IMG/VR virus record: IMGVR_UViG_3300043750_000004
Span: 1-22,313 of that record
DNA from: a virus
Length of the DNA: 22,313 nucleotides
Reading direction: 5' to 3' (one strand)
Below, in pieces: positions 4,404 to 11,704 of this stretch. Under the pieces are notes generated by a model. The model was given only the letters and a program-made list of their open reading frames with translations. It made no database searches and had not been told where the DNA came from. The number at the start of each line of letters is the position of its first letter. Position 1 is the stretch's first letter. Made by a program: the position numbers and the translations under genes.

Positions 4404-5882
4404 ATGGCCGACACCAGCCCCAAGGCTCTGGCAGTTGAACTCCTCGCCATCCTCGAACGCGATGCGGGCCGCATCCAGCGGATCGACAACTACATGCACG
4501 GCAAGCATGACGACCCGTACATGCCGCCCCAGGCGGACGACGAGTACAAGCTGCTCGCGAAGCGGGCCGTGTCCAACTGGATGCCGCTCCTGATCGGTAC
4601 GCCGGCCCAGGCCCTGTACGTGGACGGCTTCCGGCCGGGCACGTCGAACGCGGGCCTGCCTGTTGCCTCGTCCTCGACGAGCCCCCAGTGGGAGCACTGG
4701 CAGCGTTCCCGCATGGACGCCCGCCAGGCCGCGGTCTACCGGGGCGCGCTCGGCTTCGGTCACTCCTTCGTCCTGACGGAGAAGACCAAGAAGGGCGTCA
4801 TCTCGAAGGGTCTGTCCGCGAAGCGGACGGCTGCCCTGTTCGAGGACGCCGCGAACGACGAGACTCCGTACGCCGCGCTGACGGTGACGGCCAAGCCGCG
4901 AGGCGAGACGCCCGGCAAGGCCCGCCTGTTCGACGGCAAGTACGAGTACGCGGTCCTCTTCACGACGTACGGCGACGCCGACTCCACCAAGGTCGTCGGC
5001 AAGAAGCTGCACGGCGGAAGCGAGTGCCCGGTCACCCGGTTCGCCGCCTCGGTCGACCTCGAAGGTCGCACGATCGGCGTCGTCGAGCCGATGATCCCGC
5101 TCCAGAACCGCATCAACCAGACGATCTTCGATCTCCTGGTCGCCCAGACCTACACCTCCCACGAGGTCCGGTACGTGACCGGCATGGCGCCGCCCCTCCA
5201 GATGGAACTTCTGGACGAGGCCGGCCAGGTCACCACCGATCCCGCTCTCGCGGTCGACAGCCGGCCCAAGCTCGACTCGGCCGGCAACCCGATCCCGGCT
5301 TCGGTCAACCACAACGCGCGGCGCTTCCTCTTCGCGGAGGACCCGGACGTGAAGTTCGGCTCGCTGCCGGCCGGCCCGATCGGTTCGCTGATCGACTCGG
5401 TGGACATGAGCATCCGGCACCTGGCCGCGATCTCGCAGACTCCCCCGCACCACCTACTGGGGCAGATCGCCAACCTGTCCGCCGAGGCCCTGCTCGCCGC
5501 CGAGACGGCGCTGAGCCGGAAGATCGCCGAGTTCCAGTCCATCTTCGGTGAGGCGTGGGAGCGAGTCTTCCGCATCGCCGCCGAGATGGAGGGCAACGAC
5601 GCCGCGCAAGACGACTTCAGCGGTGAAGTCCAGTGGCGCGACATGGAGTCGCGTTCGCTCGCGCAGGCTGCTGACGCTCTGGGCAAGCTCGCCGACCAGC
5701 TCGGCATCCCGAAGCGTGGCCTGTGGAAGCGCGTCCCTGGCGTGACTCAGACCGAGTACGAGGACTGGGAGCAGATGGCCGAGGAGGACGACTCCGTTGG
5801 CCAGCTCGCTTCCGCCCTCAGCCGAGCGACGCCCGACACGGGCATCACCGCCTCGCCTGACAGTGGGGTGATCGCCGCGTGA
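4404..5882 (+). CDS. Portal protein (SPP1 gp6-like)
   Basis: This 492-residue protein has the length and position of a siphophage portal, the dodecameric ring at one capsid vertex through which DNA enters and leaves and to which the terminase docks. The N-terminus carries the recognisable stretch NYMHGKHDDPYMPPQ followed by LAKRAVSNWMPLLIG, seen in SPP1 gp6-like portals of actinophages. The middle has PMIPLQNRINQTIFDLLVAQ, and the later IRHLAAISQTPPHHLLGQ segment fits the long helical tunnel region. The acidic C-terminus (EDWEQMAEEDDS) is typical. ATG 4404 follows AAGGTGGTGA (4391-4400). The end overlaps the next gene as GTGA. The family is assigned from sequence resemblance and gene order. 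Confidence 0.9.
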   Translation: MADTSPKALAVELLAILERDAGRIQRIDNYMHGKHDDPYMPPQADDEYKLLAKRAVSNWMPLLIGTPAQALYVDGFRPGTSNAGLPVASSSTSPQWEHWQRSRMDARQAAVYRGALGFGHSFVLTEKTKKGVISKGLSAKRTAALFEDAANDETPYAALTVTAKPRGETPGKARLFDGKYEYAVLFTTYGDADSTKVVGKKLHGGSECPVTRFAASVDLEGRTIGVVEPMIPLQNRINQTIFDLLVAQTYTSHEVRYVTGMAPPLQMELLDEAGQVTTDPALAVDSRPKLDSAGNPIPASVNHNARRFLFAEDPDVKFGSLPAGPIGSLIDSVDMSIRHLAAISQTPPHHLLGQIANLSAEALLAAETALSRKIAEFQSIFGEAWERVFRIAAEMEGNDAAQDDFSGEVQWRDMESRSLAQAADALGKLADQLGIPKRGLWKRVPGVTQTEYEDWEQMAEEDDSVGQLASALSRATPDTGITASPDSGVIAA

Positions 5883-6985
5883 CCAGCACAGCCCGACAGG
5901 CTGAGGCTGATCGCGCTGCGGTCGCGTTCCAGACGGCGCTCAACCAGATCGGGGCCGGCACCGTCGAGGAGGCGCTGAAGCTGTGGGGGGACGTCCCGGT
6001 GACAAGCCGGGCGTCCACCTCCGCCTCTTGGCTGAGGCGGGCCATCACGCTGGTGATGGGCAGACGGCGCCAGTCGCGGGACCTTGCCCGCGCCTACTAC
6101 CGCCTCGTCCGCGCGCTGCGGACGGGGAGCACGGTGGCTGATCCCTACCATCCCGAGCCCAGGTACGTGACCGTCACGATCCTGCGGCAGGAGTTCAACG
6201 ACTTGGTTCAAGGCGCTCAGCGCCCCCAGGAGGGGCGTTCAGACGCCTCCCCCACCAAGTCCCCAGACTCCGCCTCGTCGGCCGCGACCGGCCAAGCTGG
6301 GGAAGCTGACGAGGCGGCCCTGACCGATCCCGACGCCGAACATGAGGCGGAGCTCGACCGCATCCTGGTCGAGGAGATCGAGGGCCTGCGCGAGGCAGAG
6401 GATCGGATCGAGCGCGAGGCGGAGCAGGAGCTCCGCACGGTGCTGGAAGCCCTCGGGTCCAACAACCTCCAGAAGAAGGTCGACGCGATCGACGGCGCCA
6501 GGAGTGCCGACGAGGTCGACGGACTTCGGGACGAGGCCCACAGGCAGGCCGGCGCCCAGCAGGCCGCAGCCGCTGAGCGTGTCGCCATGAACGGCGGACG
6601 CTCGACGGTCTGGAACCACATGCAGCGCGACCGCCGAGCCATCGGCTACATCAGACTCTCGCGTACCGGCACCCCTTGCGGGTGGTGCGCGATGCTCATC
6701 TCTCGCGGTCCTGTCTACCGCTCGCGGAACTCGGCTGAGTTCGCGGACGGCGACAAGTACCACGACAACTGCCACTGCTACGCGGAGCCAGTCTTCACGC
6801 GTGAGCAGTACAACGGCTCGTCCACTTACGAGCTGAATCGCCGGTACGAGGAGCTGTGGCCCAAGGTCACACGCGGCCTGTCCGGCAAGGCGGCTGTGAC
6901 CGCCTGGCGCCGGTTCATCCGGCAGGAACAGAAGGCCGCAGCCCAGGAGGCTCGGCGATCCACCACGAGCGTCCAGGAGGCGTGA
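5879..6985 (+). CDS. MuF-like minor head protein
   Basis: This 368-residue protein follows the portal, the standard place for the MuF/SPP1 gp7 family of minor capsid or head-morphogenesis proteins; a few copies enter the capsid and associate with the portal. The diagnostic part is C-terminal: TPCGWCAML (Cys267, Cys270), then ISRGPVYRS and YHDNCHCYAEPVF (His295, Cys298, Cys300), a cysteine/histidine cluster likely to bind metal. The middle (residues 130-230) is strongly charged and probably coiled coil. Some annotation schemes call such proteins capsid maturation protease fusions, but I see no clear protease motif. GTG 5879 overlaps the portal stop (GTGA). No toxin domain is evident at the C-terminus, which ends in a basic helix. 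Confidence 0.82.
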   Translation: MTSTARQAEADRAAVAFQTALNQIGAGTVEEALKLWGDVPVTSRASTSASWLRRAITLVMGRRRQSRDLARAYYRLVRALRTGSTVADPYHPEPRYVTVTILRQEFNDLVQGAQRPQEGRSDASPTKSPDSASSAATGQAGEADEAALTDPDAEHEAELDRILVEEIEGLREAEDRIEREAEQELRTVLEALGSNNLQKKVDAIDGARSADEVDGLRDEAHRQAGAQQAAAAERVAMNGGRSTVWNHMQRDRRAIGYIRLSRTGTPCGWCAMLISRGPVYRSRNSAEFADGDKYHDNCHCYAEPVFTREQYNGSSTYELNRRYEELWPKVTRGLSGKAAVTAWRRFIRQEQKAAAQEARRSTTSVQEA

Positions 6986-6987
6986 CA

Positions 6988-7509
6988 GTGCCCGAGCAGG
7001 AAACCCCCAGCACCGAAGAGAAGCCGACCGAGGAGACCCCGCAGACGCCCCCGGAGGGCGAGACCCCCCAGGGTGACGGCGCGGAGTCGACCGAGGAGAA
7101 GCCGGCCGAGGAGGCCGTTCCCGCTGACGTGCTTCGTAAGAAGCTGACCGACGCGAACGCCGAGGCCGCCAACTACCGCACCAAGCTCCGCGAGACGGAG
7201 GCCAAGCTCTCCGCGGCCAAGACCGTGGAGGAGTTCGAGGCCGCGACCTCCGAGCTGCGCGGGCAGATCGAGACGCTGGAGCGGACCATCCTGCTCAACA
7301 ACGTGGCAGCCAAGTACGAGCTGCCCACCGCCCTGGCCAAGCGCCTCTCGGGCACCACCGAAGCCGAGCTGGAGGCGGACGCGAAGGAGCTCCAGAAGCT
7401 CGTCTCGCCGGCCGCCCCCGAATCGCTCAGCGGCGGACTCGACCCTGACGACAAGGACGACTTCGACCCCGTCAAGGCCGCTCGGGCTGCGCGCAAGCGC
7501 GGCTACTGA
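6988..7509 (+). CDS. Capsid scaffolding protein
   Basis: This 173-residue, strongly acidic protein lies directly before the major capsid gene. The first 40 residues are low-complexity (repeats like STEEKPTEETP and STEEKPAEEA). Residues 45-100 form a predicted coiled coil (RKKLTDANAEAANYRTKLRETEAK…EFEAATSELRGQIETLERTI). The C-terminus is short and basic (VKAARAARKRGY), where scaffolds usually bind the coat protein. Scaffolds guide coat assembly and then leave or are degraded. GTG 6988 lies seven bases after AGGAGG (6975-6980). It is separated from the capsid gene by a 70-base gap with a hairpin and the dispersed motif, which may set the scaffold-to-coat ratio. Confidence 0.85.
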   Translation: MPEQETPSTEEKPTEETPQTPPEGETPQGDGAESTEEKPAEEAVPADVLRKKLTDANAEAANYRTKLRETEAKLSAAKTVEEFEAATSELRGQIETLERTILLNNVAAKYELPTALAKRLSGTTEAELEADAKELQKLVSPAAPESLSGGLDPDDKDDFDPVKAARAARKRGY

Positions 7510-7518
7510 CCCACCCCA

Positions 7519-7541
7519 CGGTGTGCAAGTGACGCACGCCG
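7519..7541 (+). terminator. Hairpin between scaffold and capsid genes
   Basis: CGGTGTGC (7519-7526) pairs with GCACGCCG (7534-7541), an 8-bp stem with one G-T wobble and the loop AAGTGAC. The dispersed motif makes up the upper left arm and loop. It lies where transcript level would need to rise from scaffold to coat, so partial termination, processing or mRNA protection are all possible. Confidence 0.5.
7522..7531 (+). repeat. Dispersed motif TGTGCAAGTG, copy after the scaffold gene
   Basis: An exact copy, 12 bases after the scaffold stop, within the hairpin at 7519-7541. It occupies the top of the left arm and most of the loop. Confidence 0.65.
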
Positions 7542-7579
7542 AGCCTCCCTGCATCCTCTACTGACAGGAGAACCAACCC

Positions 7580-8638
7580 GTGGCTTACACCCCGCACGAC
7601 GTCATCAAGCCGGAGAAGATCGCCGCGACCGCGGCGGTCGCTCTCGAAGAGGCCCTGGTCGTCCCGGCCGTCTTCCAGCGTGAGGGCATCGACCAGTTCA
7701 AGGGCGCCAAGGACGACACGATCAACGTCAAGGTCGAAGGCGTCCTGCCGTACCGCACGTACGGGTGGCGCAACGACCGCTCGACGGAGATCCAGTTCGA
7801 CACCTACCACGAGCGCACCGTGTCCGTCAGCTTCGGCGGCGACGTGTACTCGGGTGTCCAGCTCACCGACGAGCAGAACGAGATGGACCTCCAGGGCTGG
7901 GCCAAGCTGATGGCCAAGCAGACCGAGGCGGTCGGCAAGGGCCTGGAGTACCAGTCCGTCGACTACCTGCTCAACGCCCCCTACGAGGTCACCCTCGCTG
8001 GCGCCAAGTCCGGCCGTGACCTGCGTGGCACCCTGATCCGGGCCCGCGAGGTGCTGAACAAGTTCCGCGTCCCGAAGGAGGGTCGCACCCTTCTGGTCGG
8101 TTCCGGCTGGGAGAACGCGCTCCTGAGCGACGACAAGCTGAACCTCGCCACCAACGTGGGCGAGGCCGAGGCTGTCTCCGCGCTGAAGGAGGCCACCCTC
8201 GGTCGCCGGTACGGCTTCAACATCGTCACCTCCGACGAGCTGCCGGCTGACTTCGCCGTCGCCATGGTGAGCTCCGCGTTCATCTTCGCGACCGGCGCCC
8301 CGAGCGTCCCGCAGTCGGTTCCGTTCGGCGCCTCGGCCAGCTACAACGGCGTGGCCCTGCGCTGGATTCGTGACTACGACTCCACCCGCCTGATGGACCG
8401 CTCGATCGTCAACACCTACAAGGGCTTCCGGACCGTGTCCGACTTCCTCGTCGGTCGCGACAACGCGAACCCGAGCCAGGGCTTCGTCTCCACGTACGAG
8501 CACTTCGTCCGTGCGATCAAGCTCGACCTCGACCTGACGGCCGACGTGCTGCCCGACCCGGACGGCCCGGACGCCAAGCAGAAGGAGCTCTTCGACATCA
8601 CCGGCATCGGTGGCGTCGCTGACGGCCCGACTGTCTGA
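7580..8638 (+). CDS. Major capsid protein (HK97 fold)
   Basis: This 352-residue protein follows the scaffold gene and is the expected coat protein. It starts MAYTPHDVIKPEKIAA, followed by an N-terminal helical region. The YRTYGWRNDRSTEIQFDTY and VSVSFGGDVYSGVQLTDEQNEMDLQGW segments resemble the E-loop and P-domain helix of HK97-fold coats of the P22-like type used by many actinophages. GSGWENALLSDDKLN and the A-domain-like DELPADFAVAMVSSAFIFATG follow. There is no N-terminal delta domain, which fits a separate scaffold. The GTG 7580 start is supported by AGGAGA (7566-7571), eight bases away. It is followed by the strongest hairpin of the window. The HK97-fold subtype is inferred. Confidence 0.9.
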   Translation: MAYTPHDVIKPEKIAATAAVALEEALVVPAVFQREGIDQFKGAKDDTINVKVEGVLPYRTYGWRNDRSTEIQFDTYHERTVSVSFGGDVYSGVQLTDEQNEMDLQGWAKLMAKQTEAVGKGLEYQSVDYLLNAPYEVTLAGAKSGRDLRGTLIRAREVLNKFRVPKEGRTLLVGSGWENALLSDDKLNLATNVGEAEAVSALKEATLGRRYGFNIVTSDELPADFAVAMVSSAFIFATGAPSVPQSVPFGASASYNGVALRWIRDYDSTRLMDRSIVNTYKGFRTVSDFLVGRDNANPSQGFVSTYEHFVRAIKLDLDLTADVLPDPDGPDAKQKELFDITGIGGVADGPTV

Positions 8639-8653
8639 TCCGGCTGAGTGAGC

Positions 8654-8684
8654 GGGCGGGGTGTGCAAGTTGCGCGCCCCGCCC
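8654..8684 (+). terminator. Strong hairpin after the major capsid gene
   Basis: GGGCGGGGTGTGC (8654-8666) pairs with GCGCGCCCCGCCC (8672-8684): 13 bp with two G-T wobbles and an AAGTT loop. It is the strongest stem I found here. It starts 15 bases after the capsid stop, fitting a terminator or mRNA-stabilising structure that lets capsid mRNA exceed downstream mRNA. Confidence 0.65.
8662..8671 (+). repeat. Dispersed motif, TGTGCAAGTT variant after the capsid gene
   Basis: One base differs from TGTGCAAGTG, at the last position. It forms the top of the left arm and the whole loop of the hairpin at 8654-8684. Both wobble pairs of that stem fall inside the motif, as if the motif were kept while the opposite arm changed. 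Confidence 0.55.
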
Positions 8685-8710
8685 CTCCCCGTGAGTGAAG
8701 GAGAACCATC

Positions 8711-9184
8711 ATGGCGAACTTCGCCACACTCGATGAGCTGAAGGCTCGCCTCGACTGGACGCTCGACGCTGACGAGGAGCGCATCGCTACCTCAGCCCTG
8801 GAGGACGCCTCCGACCTGGCCAGCTTCCACGCTGGCCGTGACTGGCCGGCCGGCTCCGCCCCTCGCCTGGTACGGACGCTGGTCCTGAAGGCGTGCAAGC
8901 GGTACATGACCAACCCCTCGGGCTACACCCAGTCCCGAGCAGGCGACGAGACCCTGGGCTGGAACGACACCCAGGGCGAGAACGCCGGCACCGTCTACTT
9001 CACCGACGAGGAGCAGAAGCTCCTCACGGAGATCGGTGGCCGCAAGGCCGGCCTGTACTCCGCTGAGGTCTCCGCCTGGAACTCGGTGCGCCGGCCCGTC
9101 GCGGCCGGCCTGGTCCCGGTCGCCCAACCCGCCCCGGACGCCAAGCCGTTCCCCCTCTTCTCCGATGAGGTGGAGCCCTGGTGA
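8711..9184 (+). CDS. Head-tail connector protein (gp6/gp15-like adaptor)
   Basis: This 157-residue protein is the first gene after the capsid, the usual place of the adaptor that binds the underside of the portal. The N-terminal 75 residues (LDELKARLDWTLDADEERIATSALEDASDLASFHAGRDWP…VRTLVLKACKRYMTNP) form the helix bundle typical of HK97 gp6 / SPP1 gp15 connectors. The LDWTLD…ASDLASFHAG and LVLKACKRYMTNPSGY parts are the most characteristic. The rest is extended and rich in proline and glycine, ending FSDEVEPW. ATG 8711 lies seven bases after AAGGAG. It overlaps the next gene as GTGA, so the neck genes are probably translated as a coupled series. Confidence 0.83.
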   Translation: MANFATLDELKARLDWTLDADEERIATSALEDASDLASFHAGRDWPAGSAPRLVRTLVLKACKRYMTNPSGYTQSRAGDETLGWNDTQGENAGTVYFTDEEQKLLTEIGGRKAGLYSAEVSAWNSVRRPVAAGLVPVAQPAPDAKPFPLFSDEVEPW

Positions 9185-9522
9185 GCTCGATGCAGCGAAG
9201 GCGCGGCGTGTCGGCAACGGTCTGGCGGAGCGTCTACCACACCGACAACCGCGGCAACGAGATCCTTGTCGCCGACGCGAGCGGCCCGCACCACGTGCGC
9301 TGTGCGCTGATCCCGCAGCGTTCGGCCCGAGCCGAGGTCCCCGGTCAACAGCAGATCAACATCACCCGCATGATCGTGGACGCCAACCTCGAAGGCGTCG
9401 AGCTGTGGTCGCGGGTCGAGATGCTGGGCAAGGTCTGGGACGTCGTGACCCCGCCCGCCTACCACCACGGCGACCGCAAGACGCGGCACTGGGCGATCGA
9501 CGTCCGCGAGAGGCCGAGCTGA
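9181..9522 (+). CDS. Head closure / stopper protein
   Basis: This 113-residue protein is rich in beta strands and lies between the connector and the gp10-like neck protein, the position of the stopper (SPP1 gp16-like). Stoppers sit under the adaptor and keep DNA inside the filled head. Visible parts are SATVWRSVYHTDNRGNEIL and the later SRVEMLGKVWDVVTPPAYHHGDRKTRHWAIDVRE, where a short barrel followed by a substrate-like edge strand fits the family. GTG 9181 overlaps the connector stop; ATG 9190 is an alternative. It ends TGATG into the next gene. The function is assigned mainly from synteny and size. Confidence 0.7.
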   Translation: MSSMQRRRGVSATVWRSVYHTDNRGNEILVADASGPHHVRCALIPQRSARAEVPGQQQINITRMIVDANLEGVELWSRVEMLGKVWDVVTPPAYHHGDRKTRHWAIDVRERPS

Positions 9523-9983
9523 TGGCCTACGTATACCGCGGCCTGAACGGCAAGAACCTCGAACAGTTCATCGCCGAGCTGGACGGCGTCCAGGCCGAAG
9601 TCGACGAGCGCGCCTTCGAGATCGGAGTGCGAGCCGAAGAGCTCCTGCTCCAGCACCGCGCCGAGGGCATCGCGCAGATCGAGATCGCCAAGGGCGACAT
9701 CGACTCGTACGTGGTCCTCACCGACGCCAACGGCACGAACAAGAAGGCCGGCGCCAACTCCGCCGCCTCGATCGAGTTCGGCCGCTCCGCCTACGACGTG
9801 GAAGTGGTCGACGAGACCGGCCGCGTCATCAACGAGTACACGGTCGGCGCGATGCAGGGCCTGCACATCTTGGAGCAGGCATCCCACCTGCCCAAGAAGA
9901 ACGGCCCCAAGGTCCGCCAGAAGAAGGTCCGGATCAAGGCCAAGACCAAGAAGGCCAAGAAGCGCGGGGGAGGTAGAGGCTGA
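9522..9983 (+). CDS. Neck / tail-component protein (HK97 gp10-like)
   Basis: This 153-residue protein has an N-terminal helix (NGKNLEQFIAELDGVQAEVDERAFEIGVRAEELLLQHR) followed by strands including SYVVLTDANGTN and SIEFGRSAYDVEV. That pattern matches HK97 gp10-type neck or tail-completion proteins found between stopper and tail terminator. The C-terminus is strikingly basic (KKNGPKVRQKKVRIKAKTKKAKKRGGGRG), which may contact DNA or the acidic tail interior. The start at ATG 9522 and the stop both overlap the neighbours as TGATG. The assignment rests on position and predicted structure, so the name is provisional. Confidence 0.68.
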   Translation: MAYVYRGLNGKNLEQFIAELDGVQAEVDERAFEIGVRAEELLLQHRAEGIAQIEIAKGDIDSYVVLTDANGTNKKAGANSAASIEFGRSAYDVEVVDETGRVINEYTVGAMQGLHILEQASHLPKKNGPKVRQKKVRIKAKTKKAKKRGGGRG

Positions 9984-10480
9984 TGGCTGGTCTCCCTGCG
10001 GAGATCAAGGCGCTCGCCGAGCTCTCCCCCGTCGAAGACCTCATGCTCGCGGTCCTGCGCGAGGGGCTGCCTGGCATCCAGGTCAAGTCCCTGATCGCCA
10101 AGGACCAGACGTTCCCGCTCGTTCTGGTACGCCGCGACCCCTCCTTCGGGAACTGGTCGGGCGACACCCGATTCCTCGACGCAGCCCGCGTCGCGGTGCA
10201 CGCCTTCTGCCAGGACCCCAACGGCGACGAGGACGCAGCGATCCTCTCCGAGGCCGTTCGCGTCGTCATCCGGGATGCCTGGCTCAACCAGAAGGTCGTC
10301 CCTGGGCGCGGCCACATCACGCGGGCCGACCTCGCATCCGCTCCTCGTCGGGTCACCGACTGGGCGACCGCGACCGGCCCGGTCCAGTACGCGGACCTTC
10401 CGACTGGTGTCTGGCGCTACGAGGCGACCTACGACATCGAGATCCGCAAGCCGCGCAACCGCCCGTACCCCATCCAGTAA
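9983..10480 (+). CDS. Tail terminator protein
   Basis: This 165-residue protein lies just before the major tail protein gene, the place of the tail terminator (lambda gpU / SPP1 gp17-like), a hexamer that caps the finished tube. The pattern fits: an early helix (SPVEDLMLAVLREGLPG), a strand pair (FPLVLVRRDPSFGNWSGDTRFLDAARVAVHAF), a helix (DEDAAILSEAVRVVIRDAW) and a final strand (GVWRYEATYDIEIRKP). ATG 9983 is coupled to the upstream stop in TGATG. The stop TAA is part of TAAGGAGAA, which doubles as the ribosome site for the major tail gene. The role is inferred from fold pattern and synteny. Confidence 0.75.
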   Translation: MAGLPAEIKALAELSPVEDLMLAVLREGLPGIQVKSLIAKDQTFPLVLVRRDPSFGNWSGDTRFLDAARVAVHAFCQDPNGDEDAAILSEAVRVVIRDAWLNQKVVPGRGHITRADLASAPRRVTDWATATGPVQYADLPTGVWRYEATYDIEIRKPRNRPYPIQ

Positions 10481-10492
10481 GGAGAACCCTTC

Positions 10493-11233
10493 GTGGCACT
10501 GAACGACAACGCCACTCTCGTCATCGGCTCCGGCAACTACCTGACGGCGCCGGTCGGTACCGACATCCCCACCGACCTCCTGGTCCCGACCTCCCCGTGG
10601 GAGGCTGTGGGTCACACCAGCCTGGAGGACATCTTCTCGATCTCCTCCGAGGGTGGCGAGGCCACCACCATCGGCTCGCTCCAGAACAAGTCGCTGCGCA
10701 CCAAGTACAGCGCCCGGACCGAGACCATGGCGTTCACCCTCCAGCAGTTCGACATCAAGGGCCTGAAGCTGTACTACGGCTCCAACGCTCCGATCCTGGC
10801 GGACGGTTCGGTCGGTGTGCCGGCTGACCCGACCCCGACCGTCGCCGCGTTCCTCGCGGTGTTCGTGGACGGCGAGAACCACTTCGCGTTCTACGCCCCC
10901 AAGGCCGAGATCTACCGGAGCGACGACGTGTCCTTCGGTGACACCGAGTCCCTGGCCGGCCTGCCGATCGGCGTGAAGCCGATGGCCTTCGGCTCCAACA
11001 CCTGGACGTACTCGATCACGCCGCTTGGTGCAAGTGTCGCGACGGGTGCGACCGCTGGTTCGCCGGGCTCCTTCTCTCCGGCTGACTCGGTCGTTCCGGC
11101 CAACCTGGCTGCGATGGCGGACGTCGTCGCGACGCCGACCTCGGCGTGGACCACGGGCCAGCACGTCGTTCTGGGCGACGCCTCCAAGGCGTACTGGAAC
11201 GGCACTGCCTGGGTCTCCGGCCAGGCCGCCTGA
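10493..11233 (+). CDS. Major tail (tube) protein with C-terminal extension
   Basis: This 246-residue protein forms the hexameric rings of the tail tube. The N-terminal 175 residues (ALNDNATLVIGSGNYLTAPVGTDIP, SIGSLQNKSL-like turns, TMAFTLQQFDIKGLKLYYGSN, FAFYAPKAEIYRSDDVSFGDTESLAGLPIGVKPM) match tail-tube proteins of actinophages, ending in the strand WTYSITPLG. After a glycine/serine linker (about 183-205) comes a small extra C-terminal domain with AWTTGQHVVLGDASKAYWNGTAW, likely displayed on the tube surface. GTG 10493 follows GGAGA (10481-10485). A variant of the dispersed motif lies inside the gene at 11027. Two overlapping hairpins follow the stop. Confidence 0.88.
   Translation: MALNDNATLVIGSGNYLTAPVGTDIPTDLLVPTSPWEAVGHTSLEDIFSISSEGGEATTIGSLQNKSLRTKYSARTETMAFTLQQFDIKGLKLYYGSNAPILADGSVGVPADPTPTVAAFLAVFVDGENHFAFYAPKAEIYRSDDVSFGDTESLAGLPIGVKPMAFGSNTWTYSITPLGASVATGATAGSPGSFSPADSVVPANLAAMADVVATPTSAWTTGQHVVLGDASKAYWNGTAWVSGQAA
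11027..11036 (+). repeat. Dispersed motif, GGTGCAAGTG variant inside the major tail gene
   Basis: GGTGCAAGTG shares nine bases with the motif and is followed by TCGCGAC. It reads Gly-Ala-Ser-Val at the start of the linker between tube and C-terminal domain. It could be chance, or it could mark the joint where the domain was added. Confidence 0.35.
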
Positions 11234-11251
11234 TCAGGGCGTATCTGATCT

Positions 11252-11294
11252 CCCCCGGTGTGCAAGTGGTGCGGACCTCCTTGTGCGCCGGGGG
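11252..11294 (+). terminator. Hairpin after the major tail gene
   Basis: CCCCCGGTGTGCA (11252-11264) pairs with TGTGCGCCGGGGG (11282-11294): 13 bp including three G-T wobbles, with a 17-base loop that can fold further through GGT and ACC. It lies 19 bases after the stop of a highly expressed gene. Its right arm overlaps the hairpin at 11290-11309. Confidence 0.55.
11259..11268 (+). repeat. Dispersed motif TGTGCAAGTG, copy after the major tail gene
   Basis: An exact copy spanning the upper left arm and loop entry of the hairpin at 11252-11294, as in the copies after the scaffold and capsid genes. Confidence 0.65.
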
Positions 11295-11309
11295 CCCTTC
11301 GGGGCTCCC
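11290..11309 (+). terminator. TTCG-loop hairpin before the tail chaperone gene
   Basis: GGGGGCCC (11290-11297) pairs with GGGCTCCC (11302-11309) around TTCG, a very stable tetraloop, with one G-T wobble. It shares the GGGGG run with the preceding hairpin, so only one of the two can form fully at a time. Confidence 0.55.
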
Positions 11310-11362
11310 CTCTCGACGGTCCGCTTCCTGATCAACCCCACGACTTGGAGGTCCGCAACCCC

Positions 11363-11704
11363 ATGGCCACGTTCTCTCTCGACAACATCCGCGCCGCTGC
11401 CGAGGCGAAGTACGGCTCGACCGACATCGAGCTGGGCGACGGCTTCACCGCCCGCCTGCTCAACCCGCTCCGCCTGCCGAAGGAGAAGCGCGCCGAGCTG
11501 CTGAAGATCCAGAACAAGCTCGACGCTGACGACGTCGACCAGGAGCTGGTGCTCGCTGAGGCGATCCGCCTGGTGGCGGAGAACGAGAAGGCGGCCGACA
11601 AGCTGCTCGACGCGGTCGGCTCCGACCTCGCGGTCCTGGCCCAGATCTTCGCCACCTACGGCGAGGGCACCCAGGTGGGGGAAGCCTCGGCCTCGGAGAA
11701 CTGA
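11363..11704 (+). CDS. Tail assembly chaperone G (short form)
   Basis: This 113-residue product is translated without frameshifting. It is helical and acidic (SLDNIRAAAEAKYGSTDIELGDGFTARLLNPLRLPKEKRAELLKIQ) and ends EASASEN. In siphophages the short and long chaperones together coat the tape measure and recruit tube subunits, then leave. The position between major tail protein and tape measure is diagnostic. ATG 11363 is preceded by GGAGG (11347-11351) at a rather long 11-base distance. Upstream in-frame starts would run into the hairpin region and give a cysteine- and proline-rich extension, so I rejected them. Confidence 0.86.
   Translation: MATFSLDNIRAAAEAKYGSTDIELGDGFTARLLNPLRLPKEKRAELLKIQNKLDADDVDQELVLAEAIRLVAENEKAADKLLDAVGSDLAVLAQIFATYGEGTQVGEASASEN

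Noticed and set aside
4227-5453. A 408-codon minus-strand frame opposite the portal gene
   Set aside because: Same codon-bias shadow effect, with low-complexity Arg/Gly/Val-rich translation; the portal reading is convincing.
4372-11300. Short leader peptides starting M-C-K at the dispersed motif (ATG/GTG TGC AAG at 4372, 7521, 8661 and 11258)
   Set aside because: The motif itself encodes M-C-K in one frame, and one copy gives M-C-K-stop, which recalls cysteine leader peptides. None of these copies has a ribosome site upstream and the following codons are unrelated, so shared translation is not supported.
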